In this document: one piece after another, positions 16,805 to 25,565 of the stretch
How positions within the stretch are numbered: position 1 is the stretch's first letter
How the letters are laid out: the number at the start of each line of letters is the position of its first letter
DNA from: Bacillus_BU sp051233475
Lineage (GTDB): Bacteria > Bacillota > Bacilli > Bacillales > Cytobacillaceae
Assembly: GCF_051233475.1 (NCBI RefSeq)
Contig: NZ_JBKFGH010000027.1
Coordinates: forward strand, 1-64,000
DNA length: 64,000 nucleotides
Reading direction: 5' to 3'
Program-made: the position numbers and the translations under genes
Notes under the pieces: model-generated
The model's input: the letters and a program-made list of their open reading frames with translations, nothing else
What the model was told of the DNA's origin: nothing
Databases searched by the model: none

Positions 16805-17039
16805 TATTAAAAAAATCGCCCCACTGTGTTTATTTTTCAAAATTAATTGAAATTACTGTAATATATGTCAATAATAACTAAACAATAATTTTATTACCAG
16901 AATAAATTCAGGTTTATTTAAATTTATCCGCGGTTTTTATCCCAAAAAAATTACTATTTTTAATTGATATTAATTAACAGCAAAGCAGTACTAGCAAACA
17001 AAAAAACGGGCTGAGTAAAAATATTAATTGTTTCTTTTC

Positions 17040-17195
17040 CTACATATTAGTTTCCTCCAATATTTTTCTTGCATCTTCGCACCATTCCAGGTAAGTTTCA
17101 TATACCCTTTTCCCAAACATGCCGGTTAGCAAATAATATTTATGAGCTAAATCCTCATCCTGGATTTTGGCAAGTTGATGAACTGGACCTTGAAG
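17040..17195 (-). pseudogene. 5'-truncated gene remnant
   Basis: A 51-codon open stretch on the minus strand encodes a protein-like sequence with segments HKYYLLTGMFGKRVYET and YLEWCEDARKILEETNM before a TAG stop. An in-frame TAA precedes it and there is no start codon with a ribosome binding site, so I read it as the C-terminal end of a lost gene. I do not recognise the family. The rest of the 16.8-17.35 kb intergenic region is AT-rich and shows nothing else I can support. Confidence 0.35.
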
Positions 17196-17347
17196 TTAAT
17201 TTGTACAAAGTTTTACTCAACAGATTTTTCGATTGATGTTTCACTTGTTTGTGAATGAAAGGACAAAACAAACTACGAATAAAAATGCCATTTTTATAAA
17301 AAATAGGATACTGAGAAGGTTTTTACATAGGGGGTTGTGTAGTTATT

Positions 17348-18082
17348 ATGTTACAGAAGAATATTATTTTTAAATCTGTTTTCGTTATCTCCCTTTTGAT
17401 TGTGTTTCTATCTTTAATAAAACCCAATGAGGCCAGTTCTTTTTCGAACAGGATCATTCAGCGTGGAGCGACAGGTAGTGATGTAATAGAACTACAATCA
17501 AGACTTAAACATGTAGGCTTCTTTACGGGTAAAATCGATGGAGTGTTCGGATGGAAAACGTACTGGGCATTGAGAAATTTTCAATATGAATTCGGTCTTC
17601 CAATTGATGGTGTAGCGGGTTCTGCAACGAAAAACAAGCTTGTTAAGGCAACTAAAAACTATAAACCGGCAACTGCCGGGGCCAAAAATCCGACTAAAGC
17701 AACATCAACAAACACACCAAATGGCTTTTCGCAAAATGATATTAAGTTAATGGCAAATGCTGTTCATGGTGAAGCTAGAGGAGAACCGTATGTTGGTCAG
17801 GTTGCCGTTGCTGCAGTCATACTAAACAGAGTGAATAGCCAATCGTTCCCGAATACAGTTTCTGGGGTTATTTTTGAACCTGGGGCTTTCACGGCCGTGG
17901 CTGATGGCCAAATTTGGCTTACCCCGAATGCAACCTCTAAGAAGGCCGTTCAGGATGCTCTTAATGGCTGGGATCCAACCGGTGAAGCGATATACTATTT
18001 TAATCCCGCTACTGCAACGAGTAAATGGATTTGGGGCAGACCCCAAATTAAAAAAATCGGGAAGCATATATTTTGTAAGTGA
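17348..18082 (+). CDS. sleB: Spore cortex-lytic enzyme SleB
   Basis: The 244 residues comprise a signal/membrane segment (about 8-28), a peptidoglycan-binding domain (GSDVIELQSRLKHVGFFTGK, then GVAGSATKNKL) and a low-complexity Thr/Lys/Asn linker. The C-terminal hydrolase_2 domain has ANAVHGEARGEPYVGQVAVA carrying the catalytic Glu, and VILNRVNS and WIWGRPQIKKIGKHIFCK at the end. SleB is the lytic transglycosylase that degrades spore cortex at germination and is normally encoded with YpeB. No ypeB follows here (a terminator does), so this is probably a solitary paralogue. It supports a spore-forming host. The GGGGG upstream is farther than usual from ATG 17348. Confidence 0.92.
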   Translation: MLQKNIIFKSVFVISLLIVFLSLIKPNEASSFSNRIIQRGATGSDVIELQSRLKHVGFFTGKIDGVFGWKTYWALRNFQYEFGLPIDGVAGSATKNKLVKATKNYKPATAGAKNPTKATSTNTPNGFSQNDIKLMANAVHGEARGEPYVGQVAVAAVILNRVNSQSFPNTVSGVIFEPGAFTAVADGQIWLTPNATSKKAVQDALNGWDPTGEAIYYFNPATATSKWIWGRPQIKKIGKHIFCK

Positions 18083-18204
18083 GTATACGCCTTCCACATA
18101 GGTATCTAAACAAAAACGAAAATGAAGACAACTTTACAAACGGTCCCATTACGAGACAATATTAAAAGCATTGGAAATTCCAATTAGAATCGCAATAGAA
18201 ATGC

Positions 18205-18236
18205 AAAAAAACGCATGGAATTCATGCGTTTTTTGT
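18205..18236. terminator. Bidirectional terminator between sleB and the PAP2 gene
   Basis: AAAAAACGCATG (18206-18217) and CATGCGTTTTTT (18223-18234) form a perfect 12-bp stem with a five-base loop. It can serve the plus-strand sleB and the convergent minus-strand gene. Confidence 0.85.
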
Positions 18237-18369
18237 ACATTTAGCCCACTATTTCATTACTTTTTTCCGGGCATTGAGTTCGTTATTTTTATAAAAACGC
18301 ATACGATATCCCCTACCCTAGATGTTGCTTGGAACCCATTTTTCCAATTGACCAGAAATCTACTTCTCT

Positions 18370-19047
18370 CTAATCCAATTTCGTTACTCCACTGACCCTA
18401 TTTGCCTGTATAGACGGCATAAGGTGTCGGACAAATATTCCTTTGTCTAGTTTAGCCATTAAATACGTCATTACTTCTGCTACTACGATCGCTCCTAAGA
18501 TATCCAAAAGCACATGCTGTTTAATAAATTGAGTGGAAGCAATAATTAAAACAGACATCACTGTAACTGCAACCTTATAGACACGAGGTATGTCTTCAGC
18601 ACCCAGATAAGCTTTCATAATCAAATAGGACGTCAAAACATGGATACTTGGAAAACAATTAAACGGTTCATCTGAGCGATAAACAAATTGAACTAAATCA
18701 ATCAGCCAATCATCCCCAGTTAACTCCGGCCGAGGGACATGAGTTTGATAGACAATATAAACACCATAGCAAATCAAACGACCAATATTAAACTGCAACA
18801 ACGTTTGAAAATATAATTTTCGATTCTTATAGGCCAAATATAGTAAACCAATAAATATAAAAACATACCAAAATACATATGGAATCACAAATATCTTAAT
18901 CAATGGTATTTGACGATCTAAATCGGTGACAAGACTATGTACCTTAGGCCCGGGATGATTGAGATAAACATACATTAGACCTAGCAATGGGATGGATATA
19001 AGAGAGCTTACTGTCAGTAAATATGATTTTACCGTTTCCTTCTTCAT
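18370..19047 (-). CDS. PAP2-type membrane phosphatase/inositolphosphotransferase-like protein
   Basis: This 225-residue protein has about six membrane helices. It carries THVPRPEL, FNCFPSIHVLTSYLI (the SxxH variant of PSGH) and STQFIKQHVLLDILGA (H...D). The spacing and the FPSIH motif fit the PAP2_3 branch that includes the Aur1/Ipt1 family, rather than the BcrC branch of the protein at 4605. It probably acts on a lipid or prenyl phosphate; the substrate is unknown. AGGAGG lies seven bases before ATG 19047. Confidence 0.8.
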   Translation of the reverse strand: MKKETVKSYLLTVSSLISIPLLGLMYVYLNHPGPKVHSLVTDLDRQIPLIKIFVIPYVFWYVFIFIGLLYLAYKNRKLYFQTLLQFNIGRLICYGVYIVYQTHVPRPELTGDDWLIDLVQFVYRSDEPFNCFPSIHVLTSYLIMKAYLGAEDIPRVYKVAVTVMSVLIIASTQFIKQHVLLDILGAIVVAEVMTYLMAKLDKGIFVRHLMPSIQANRVSGVTKLD

Positions 19048-19214
19048 ACAATTCCCTCCTAATCTCAAAGAGCAAGGAAATGGGCCATATTCTTTGGCAA
19101 AATACCTTTTCTCTGTTCCTTTTCATCATATTCTAAATTTCTTAAGAAACAGTTAACGAAAATCTTAAGATATTGTGAATGTGCTCAATCATTTGAAAAA
19201 AAAATGAAGAAATT

Positions 19215-19252
19215 ACAAAAACGGCAGTGGAATAATCCACTACCGTTTTATG
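19215..19252 (-). terminator. Terminator of the YppF-like gene
   Basis: On the minus strand AAAACGGTAGTGGA pairs with TCCACTGCCGTTTT through one T-G wobble and is followed by TTTTTG. Its position, about 70 bases after the short minus-strand gene, supports that gene being expressed. Confidence 0.75.
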
Positions 19253-19319
19253 ATTTATATATTTGATTTTAAGACTTGATTTTTGTCCATTTGAAAAATA
19301 AAAAATTATAATTCAGTGT

Positions 19320-19499
19320 TTAATTTAGCAGATAATCGGGGGTGCGTTTGTCTAGTTCAGAAAAAAGATTTTTATACTGTACAATACATAATTCTCCTAA
19401 AATATAACATTTTTTAATGTAATTATGTAATTCACTAACATGTAATGGATTCCGTTTCATTTCTACTATAAAACGTTGTATTAAATCTTCTAATAACAT
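19320..19499 (-). CDS. YppF-like small protein
   Basis: This 59-residue protein begins MLLEDLIQRFIVEMKRNP and contains HVSELHNYIKKCYILGELCI then QYKNLFSELDKR. It is all-helical, with the spacing of the YppF-like family of about 60-residue Bacillus proteins (helix, H-V-N/S-E-L, Y..GE, YK.LF.EL.K). The function of the family is unknown. GAGGGG lies nine bases before ATG 19499, and a terminator follows. It is short enough to be missed by gene finders with a 60-codon cut-off. Confidence 0.65.
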   Translation of the reverse strand: MLLEDLIQRFIVEMKRNPLHVSELHNYIKKCYILGELCIVQYKNLFSELDKRTPDYLLN

Positions 19500-19684
19500 A
19501 TAAATCAGCCCCTCTTCCCCTAATTCTATAAGATTTATATCTATAAAAAGTATAACACGTGATATATGTCACACAGAATTTTTTAATAATTCAAACTTAC
19601 GACGATTTTCTACAATAATTTTATTTCTTTATTGCTCCGTTATGTGAGTAAACTGGAATCAAATCTTTACTATTAATAAATAAG

Positions 19685-19714
19685 TTGAGTCGGTCTTAAT
19701 AAAGTGACTATAAT
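19685..19714 (+). promoter_or_regulatory. SigA-type promoter of the ABM monooxygenase gene
   Basis: TTGAGT (19685-19690), an 18-base spacer and TATAAT (19709-19714). The predicted transcript starts near 19721, leaving a short leader with AAGGAG and the TTG start at 19740. Upstream in-frame GTG/ATG codons would lie before the transcript start. Confidence 0.7.
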
Positions 19715-19739
19715 GATAAAAAGTGAAGGAGTGACGGTC

Positions 19740-20039
19740 TTGATTAAAATTATTGCGAAAAGTAAATTAAAATCCGATGTAAACATTGAAGCATATTTAA
19801 AGCTTGCAAATGAATTGGTTATTGAAAGTAGAAAAGAAAAAGGATGTATCGCTTATTCTCTCTATGAAGATATTAATGACCCAACTACCTTTACCATGAT
19901 TGAGGAATGGGAGGATGAGAATGCTATTGAGGAGCATAACAATAGTGAGCATTTCTTAAAAATTGTTCCTGAATTAAGGAAGCTAAGAGAAGCTGGCGAA
20001 ATTAATCTTTATAGAGAAGTGAAACAGGAATTCTCATAA
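19740..20039 (+). CDS. Antibiotic biosynthesis monooxygenase (ABM) domain protein
   Basis: This 99-residue protein is a single ABM ferredoxin-like dimeric barrel: an N-terminal strand (IKIIAKSKLK), KEKGCIAYSLYEDINDPTTF, then MIEEWEDENAIEEHNNSEHF. This is the YgiN/quinol-monooxygenase-like pattern with its conserved E..W.....H..S.HF. These small enzymes oxidise quinols or other aromatics without cofactor, or act in haem or stress pathways; the substrate is unknown. The start is TTG 19740 with AAGGAG eight bases upstream, supported by the promoter position. Confidence 0.85.
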   Translation: MIKIIAKSKLKSDVNIEAYLKLANELVIESRKEKGCIAYSLYEDINDPTTFTMIEEWEDENAIEEHNNSEHFLKIVPELRKLREAGEINLYREVKQEFS

Positions 20040-20103
20040 AAAATGGTTTTCCCTTTTGCACTGATCATATACAGTGCCTATTTAACTTGGACCACAAAAG
20101 AAA

Positions 20104-20141
20104 GGTGCCAGGCACTAGCCTGTTTCTAGTAGCTTGGCACC
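20104..20141. repeat. GGTGCC...GGCACC palindromic repeat
   Basis: GGTGCCAGGC and GCTTGGCACC flank a quasi-palindrome that includes ACTAG and CTAGT. The unit is related to GGTGACAGG...CCTGTCACC at 60031. The remaining 20040-20413 region has no gene I can support; it is intergenic between convergent genes, and this hairpin may act as the terminator. Confidence 0.55.
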
Positions 20142-20413
20142 AAATTTCCCTCCTTCTCCCCTTTAAGTTCCATGTTAAGTGTTAATTACATATTTGAGAA
20201 ACAGTGTAGCTGCTGGTGAAGTAACTCAGTAACAAACGTTTCATTTAGGTCGTAGCAAAGTGACATTTCCATGCACAAATTATTTGATACTTTTTAAAGG
20301 TCGAACATTTTCTGTACCATTATTTGAAAAAAACCAGCCACGCAAAATGACCGGATTTTTTAAGAATGAATAGGCTTGTATTTAAAACAAAAAATAATTA
20401 AGTTTCAAAATTA

Positions 20414-22063
20414 TTACTTCCCCACATCCTCCATCGACCAATCCTCATGATGGAAAATCTTCAAGAGAAACCGGGCTCGTGTTCCGCCGACATAAATATC
20501 CGCTGGGGTGCAAACCGGGCTGTTTCTCTTAACCCCAATAATAAACACCACGTCTGATTCCAACCCTTTAAAGGCGCGGATAGTGCTGAACTTTATACCA
20601 TACTCGTTTGACCGTTCTAATTGAACGATCGGCCATTGCCCAGAACCAATTTTGTTTATATCTTTTAAACTGCTTTTTTCTTTTCTGTGTGTTGAAAGGA
20701 TAGAAATTTTTTGTGGTGAAAGACCTTGGCTGATTAGCTTGTTTAATTCTTTTTCAACCAGCCGCTTTTCATCCTGATAATCTTTCCAGCCAAAATACTC
20801 AACGGGCATTCCGCCTGAGAGGCGGTAACGCAGCTTGGAGTTTTCAATTAACGGCTGGCACCATTCATTTATTTTTTGAGTGTTTCTTAGATTAATTGTT
20901 AGCTTATGCTTCGACATTTGAAAATCCTTAAGTGAGTCTAACCCATTTCCAAACAGATTCTGATGCCGATCAGCAAATATATAAAAATGACCATCTTGTT
21001 TGACCATTTGATCCAAACAAAGATACCAATTCTCTTTAAAATCCTGGCCCTCATCTACAATGATGGCATCAAATTTTTCATTTTCTTCTTTTAAAGAAAA
21101 CAAATCATACATTAGATTAGGCAGCGTTTCTCCATAAAACTCATTCCAATCATCGGGTTCATCTAAACTATATCCATTGGTCCTTAACGTTTCCGTCAAA
21201 AAATCATGGAAATTCTTCCCGATAATATTTTCATGTGAAGCGTACTTGTTAAATACTGTAACCAAATGTTTGTTGTAACAAGTGAGCAGAACCTTTTTCC
21301 CTTGTTCAGCCAAGTCGAGAGCCTTTTTCATACCAATAAATGTTTTTCCTGTCCCAGCTGCACCGAAGAAAATTTTACGATGATCCTCTTCTGTTTCTTC
21401 GAGGATCCGTTCCTGCTCCTCGGTCAGAATAATGGCAGCTTGATTTGTTAATTTATCGAGTTGATCATCTAGGGTTGAAAACATTCTAAATGAGGGAGAA
21501 AGAACCTTTGTAATCAGTTGTTTCGTCGCATCAATCGGACTTCTTTTATCATAAGCTGCAAATAAAGCTTTTACTTTTCCTTCAAGGTCCTCCATATCTG
21601 AAGAGGTCCAGCAGCTTTCTTCATGCAAATCTTCAGGAGTTATCCCAGTTTTCCGTGTCGTATCAGGGAAACAAAGAGCATATCGGAACCGGAGTGGAAA
21701 TTCATGGTCGTGGCTCACTGCTCGATAGCGGTTTAATATGGCAAACATTGAATCACGTGCTTGTTTCAAGGGGTCTTTTGACAGTTGCCGATACGTACCA
21801 CCCTTAAATTCCTGCCAGATTCCATTCGAATACTGGACTTCCCCCTCTTTCACCTCTACTACAACAAATCCAAAGTTAGGGTGAACAATGACAAAGTCAG
21901 CTTCCCGAAGGCCATAAGGATCGGTTCGGTCATTATCTATAGAATATTTATAAGAATAAAAAACAGTATAAGTTTCTGGAAGTTCTCGTGCTTTTTGATA
22001 AAAATACCGCTCACCAGCATTTTCAATTGTACTGGGGATCAGGTCAGGAATCATTTTTGCCAT
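20414..22063 (-). CDS. NERD-domain SF1 (UvrD-like) helicase
   Basis: The 549 residues begin with a NERD nuclease-related domain (residues about 10-150: ENAGERYFY, then READFVIVHPNFGFVVVEVK with the PD-(D/E)XK-like Asp, Glu-x-Lys). An SF1 helicase core follows: Walker A FFGAAGTGKTFIGMKKA, Walker B IIVDEGQDF, INLRNTQKI, FSTIRAFKGLESDVVFI and GGTRARFLL. Such proteins are frequent in defence islands and are presumed nuclease-helicases. AAGGAG lies eight bases before ATG 22063. It marks the left edge of the island. No partner gene is coupled to it. Confidence 0.82.
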   Translation of the reverse strand: MAKMIPDLIPSTIENAGERYFYQKARELPETYTVFYSYKYSIDNDRTDPYGLREADFVIVHPNFGFVVVEVKEGEVQYSNGIWQEFKGGTYRQLSKDPLKQARDSMFAILNRYRAVSHDHEFPLRFRYALCFPDTTRKTGITPEDLHEESCWTSSDMEDLEGKVKALFAAYDKRSPIDATKQLITKVLSPSFRMFSTLDDQLDKLTNQAAIILTEEQERILEETEEDHRKIFFGAAGTGKTFIGMKKALDLAEQGKKVLLTCYNKHLVTVFNKYASHENIIGKNFHDFLTETLRTNGYSLDEPDDWNEFYGETLPNLMYDLFSLKEENEKFDAIIVDEGQDFKENWYLCLDQMVKQDGHFYIFADRHQNLFGNGLDSLKDFQMSKHKLTINLRNTQKINEWCQPLIENSKLRYRLSGGMPVEYFGWKDYQDEKRLVEKELNKLISQGLSPQKISILSTHRKEKSSLKDINKIGSGQWPIVQLERSNEYGIKFSTIRAFKGLESDVVFIIGVKRNSPVCTPADIYVGGTRARFLLKIFHHEDWSMEDVGK

Positions 22064-22169
22064 ATCACACGCTCCTTTCCTTACAGGTATTCTAGGTTTT
22101 TCCACTAAATACCTACTGAATAGGTAAATTTAATAATTTGGACAAAATATTCGGACATTTATCAAGCGG

Positions 22170-22771
22170 AAAAATATAATAGTGGTTGGTGGCGTAGAAA
22201 CGAGTCAGGTCCTCCTAAACGAAAAATTCGATTATATATTTTTCACAGAAAGTGTACCGTCGGAAAAATCATCATGGAGGCGGCGGCAAAAAAAATTAAC
22301 ACCTGTGCCATTGGAGTTAGGGGGAAAGAGTCCTTGTATTGTTCATGAAGATGCCCATTTAAAAATGACTGCCAGGCGGATTACATGGGGGAAATTTATT
22401 AACGCCGGCCAAATATGTGTGGCACCTGATTATTTATACGTTCACGAAAAAATAAAAAATGATTTTTTGCAGGAGCTTAAATCGAAATCAAAGAGTTGTA
22501 CGGTGATAACCTTCTTGAGAATAAAGAATATCCTCTCATTTTTAGTGAAAAGCATTATAAAAGACTCTGTTCTTTTTTAGATAATGGAAAGACTTTCGTT
22601 GGTGGAAAAGTAAGGAATGAAGAGCTAGTGATCGAGCCGACTGTCCTTACTGAATTTAACTGGGAGGATCCTATTATGGAGGATGAAGTTTTCGGTCCGA
22701 TCCTTGCGTTTCTTGAATACCGCATGTTTTCAGAAGTAATAGAAAGAATTCAGGACCCTTCCAATGAGTAA
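22170..22771 (+). pseudogene. Decayed aldehyde dehydrogenase (class 3 type)
   Basis: Pieces of an aldehyde dehydrogenase lie in two frames. The first has VGGVETSQVLL, FDYIFFTESVP, LELGGKSPCIVHEDAHLK and the catalytic-cysteine region FINAGQICVAPDYLYVHEKI. After a frameshift near 22490, IKELYGDNLLENKEYPLIF through PIMEDEVFGPILAF follow. A local double frameshift also garbles the segment after FFTESVP (22255-22300). About the first 150 and last 100 residues are missing, so this is a dead fragment, possibly the relic of a gene disrupted when the defence island inserted. B. subtilis YwdH is a likely relative. Confidence 0.8.
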
Positions 22772-22885
22772 CAAATTCAGGTAGATAAGCCCAATGGTAA
22801 CCGTGATTTCTATATTGATTTGCCTTGAGAAAGTTAAGCAGCCATCATTTCAGGTTCGTAACTCGTAAGGCGTTTGAAAGACCAT

Positions 22886-22943
22886 TAGATAAACCTCCCG
22901 TTATGATTGTGTTTTGGTCGACTTAATCATACAGGTTTATCTA
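22886..22943. other. Large imperfect hairpin in a gene-free stretch
   Basis: TAGATAAACCT (22886-22896) and AGGTTTATCTA (22933-22943) are perfect inverted repeats. An inner ATGATT/AATCAT pair extends the stem. There is no T tract, so it is not a simple terminator. The surrounding 22772-23062 has no readable gene; it may carry the end of a lost mobile element. Confidence 0.4.
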
Positions 22944-23062
22944 TGGATTTTCATGTATTAGCTGTTGCATTCAATTTTACAACAGGCCAAATTATTATTT
23001 TCTATGATCTATAGAGCCTTTCATTGTCATGCATAGCTTTGTTGTGAGAGATATACACTATT

Positions 23063-23707
23063 CTAATTTCTATGACTTAGTAATTCCCGGATTTCACGGA
23101 AAGATAACTCTATTAATGTTTCAATATTGTCCTTTTGTGTTAGTTCATTTGTACATTTATTTAAATACGTAGCAATTCTTTTAATTCTTCTCCATCTATT
23201 AATATTATTTATGTAATTTTCAAATGAAATTTCATCTTTTTTTGAATCAAAAATAGTGAATTCCATTTTGCTAATAAATATATTTAGTAACTCTTTAACC
23301 TCGGTTGTTTTCTCACCATTATTATTGGCAGAAATAAGAATAGTTGCAATTTCACTAGTCGTAAAAATCTGTAAAGACTCATATAAATCATTTACTTCTT
23401 TTAAGTTTAATTGATATTCATTTTCTATAAGATTATAGTATTTTTCCTGCTTTTCATCTTTCTCTTTCTTTTGGTTTCGAAATTGTAAGGAAAAGACTAA
23501 TAAAGCGACAAGACCTGACAAGGTGCTCCCCATCAGGGTAAATGATGTTTGAAATATTAATTTAAGTAAGTCTATATCCTTAGTATTAAATAAAATTTTT
23601 TTATTTATTAAAAAAAGGATTATTGAAAATGCAGATGTACTAGCTAAAAATAATACTATAATAGAAATAATAAAAATTGGTTTATAAATAATATTAGTAG
23701 ATTTCAC
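23063..23707 (-). CDS. Two-helix membrane protein, third gene of an unrecognised cassette (effector candidate)
   Basis: The 214 residues have two N-terminal membrane helices (about 10-33 and 48-72; the second contains STLSGLVALLVFSLQF). A long charged, helical cytoplasmic part follows, including QKKEKDEKQEKYYNLIENEY and a C-terminal RRIKRIATYLNKC. Two helices followed by a helical cytosolic tail is the plan of abortive-infection membrane effectors (AbiC-like), but I see no diagnostic motif. The GTG start overlaps the TGA of the preceding gene by four bases, so translation is coupled. Confidence 0.5.
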   Translation of the reverse strand: MKSTNIIYKPIFIISIIVLFLASTSAFSIILFLINKKILFNTKDIDLLKLIFQTSFTLMGSTLSGLVALLVFSLQFRNQKKEKDEKQEKYYNLIENEYQLNLKEVNDLYESLQIFTTSEIATILISANNNGEKTTEVKELLNIFISKMEFTIFDSKKDEISFENYINNINRWRRIKRIATYLNKCTNELTQKDNIETLIELSFREIRELLSHRN

Positions 23708-24285
23708 TTTAGTCTAGACCTCATACTATTTGTAAGTTGATTCAGTTTTTCTGCAAAATAGAAATTTGAAGTTTCACCAATTTGATTAATGTTCATATAC
23801 TCTTGAATTGTATAATCCTCCTCTAGTGATTTATCAATTTTTTTCATCGGTCTAGAGGAGGCTGGTTCTTTTAAATGGTCTTTCACATCCTCTAATAGAG
23901 TTTCGTTTATTTCAAATATCAACTTTATGTCGTCCATATAATTGATATTTGATAAATCATCAATTTCTTCGCAACCAGCGTAACATATAAAATTTCTAAG
24001 CTCCTCCCACTCCAAAATATAGAGTTTACCACAATTTGTGCATTCAACCTTGTATAGTTGATTAAGAATACCATTACGGTCAGATAAAGCTAGAAAAAAT
24101 CTTAGTATAGCAGGGAGATTATATCCAAAAGCCAATGAAAATCTATAAGGATTTAAATATATCGCGCCTTCCCTAACTTCACTGATTAAAAACTGTTTTA
24201 ATTGTGGATAAAATTCTTCAAAAGGGAATTCAAAATCTAAGAACCGTTTTTCTTTATAAATATTTTTTAATTCTTTGTATAACAT
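23704..24285 (-). CDS. Unknown protein with a cysteine (zinc-finger-like) motif, second gene of the cassette
   Basis: This 193-residue soluble protein has a central LPAILRFFLALSDRNGILN followed by a Cys segment: VECTNCGKLY, then FICYAGCEE about 15 residues later. Together these give four cysteines that could bind zinc. The preceding part could form a winged helix, so the picture is a wHTH plus zinc ribbon, a typical adaptor or sensor layout. The C-terminal third is acidic and helical. It overlaps the 390-residue gene by 32 bases and the membrane protein gene by four, so the three are a unit. I do not recognise the family. Confidence 0.5.
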   Translation of the reverse strand: MLYKELKNIYKEKRFLDFEFPFEEFYPQLKQFLISEVREGAIYLNPYRFSLAFGYNLPAILRFFLALSDRNGILNQLYKVECTNCGKLYILEWEELRNFICYAGCEEIDDLSNINYMDDIKLIFEINETLLEDVKDHLKEPASSRPMKKIDKSLEEDYTIQEYMNINQIGETSNFYFAEKLNQLTNSMRSRLK

Positions 24286-25426
24286 ACTTTTCTTTGATTC
24301 CCCTTTCCTCTTTTAATGTATGATAATAGTGGATTTCTAAAACTGAATGGACTACCTTTAATCCAACCTCAACAAATAAAACTTTATCTTGATCTTGTAA
24401 TGAGGAATCTGAAAAATTATCTCGATTAAATCTCCAGTAAACTGATAAATCAGATACTTCTTTGTATTTATGTATTAATCCTTTTAAATTCCAGTAGAAT
24501 TCAGAAGTGTATATAGATTTTTTCTTTGGGTCCCGAGTAGTTGAGTTAATTAACTGTCGGTCTCTAAAACAAATACCGAAAATATAACCCTGTCTATAGT
24601 CTTTTGCTTTTAATTTCTTAGCAATCTCTTGAAAATAAATATATTTAACTCTATCGAAATACTCACTTGGGTCTGAGATTAATAGCTGGTTTTTTAAAAA
24701 TGAGTTAATTTCATTTTCCAACTGTTTTTCAGACTTCTCATTTTTTTTCTCGATTATTTTTTCCACTGATTCTGATTCTTCATTAAATATATTATACAGA
24801 ATTTCTTCAAGTTTCCCTTCTTGAAACCTAGAAATAGAAACGTCATTTTCAAAAATATTTGTTAAATTGCTAACAATCTCGTTTATTATTGTTGGAAGTT
24901 TGAAATTTGAACGCGTTCGATTATGCTTGTTAAGTCTAATAGTTAATAATTTATCTTCCAAATTTATTATTGCAGATACTAAAAATAAACATTTATCATT
25001 TCTATCTAAGCCTAAAGAACATGTCCCGAATCTATATAAGACTGAAATTATATTTTTTTCACTTCTAATTGAGATTAATTTTTCTTCTGTTTTAATTGTT
25101 TGAGCTATATGTCTATTTAAATAATTACTAGGAACCTTAGACATAAGATAATTAACATTAAAAGATGAATCAAATTTTAATAAATATATATGATCATGGA
25201 TATCTTCAGTTGCCCATCTGTAAAGTATTTTTTCTATTAAGTTATCATTAAATCCATTATTATTTTCCTCATTTAAAACCGCTGCAATTTTTGACCATCC
25301 ATTTCCGTCTGAAATCATATTTAATTTTTTTCCAAAATCCGGAACGTAATTTTTCAATAATGGCTTTAAATCTTGAATTTCAAAATTACGTAATAATGGT
25401 TTTGTATAAGCTTTCAAAATGTTCAA
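24254..25426 (-). CDS. Unknown 390-residue protein, first gene of the cassette
   Basis: This is a Lys/Asn/Ile-rich soluble protein without recognisable motifs. The N-terminal half looks alpha/beta; residues about 200-260 form an acidic, Lys-rich coiled-coil (KIIEKKNEKSEKQLENEIN). The C-terminal third has strands such as YRQGYIFGICFRDRQ and HSVLEIHYYHTLKEERG. The start is TTG 25426 with AAGGAG nine bases upstream. It follows the Septu-type HNH gene by 140 bases in the same direction and overlaps the Zn-finger gene, suggesting a defence-associated role. It could be a sensor or nuclease; this cannot be decided from sequence. Confidence 0.5.
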   Translation of the reverse strand: MNILKAYTKPLLRNFEIQDLKPLLKNYVPDFGKKLNMISDGNGWSKIAAVLNEENNNGFNDNLIEKILYRWATEDIHDHIYLLKFDSSFNVNYLMSKVPSNYLNRHIAQTIKTEEKLISIRSEKNIISVLYRFGTCSLGLDRNDKCLFLVSAIINLEDKLLTIRLNKHNRTRSNFKLPTIINEIVSNLTNIFENDVSISRFQEGKLEEILYNIFNEESESVEKIIEKKNEKSEKQLENEINSFLKNQLLISDPSEYFDRVKYIYFQEIAKKLKAKDYRQGYIFGICFRDRQLINSTTRDPKKKSIYTSEFYWNLKGLIHKYKEVSDLSVYWRFNRDNFSDSSLQDQDKVLFVEVGLKVVHSVLEIHYYHTLKEERGIKEKYVIQRIKKYL

Positions 25427-25565
25427 TAATTATTTCTCCTTATTTGCTTTTAAATTAATAGTAAACTAATTTTTTAATTTTTTCCACAAAGTAATAGTGT
25501 ATTGAATTGAGCAGTTTTTTGTTTTAATCCTACCAATCATACCTTATTAAATAATCATTTTTTAC

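Noticed and set aside
22886..22943. Terminal inverted repeats of an insertion sequence
   Set aside because: The arms are only 36 bases apart with no transposase reading frame between or around them; kept only as a hairpin.
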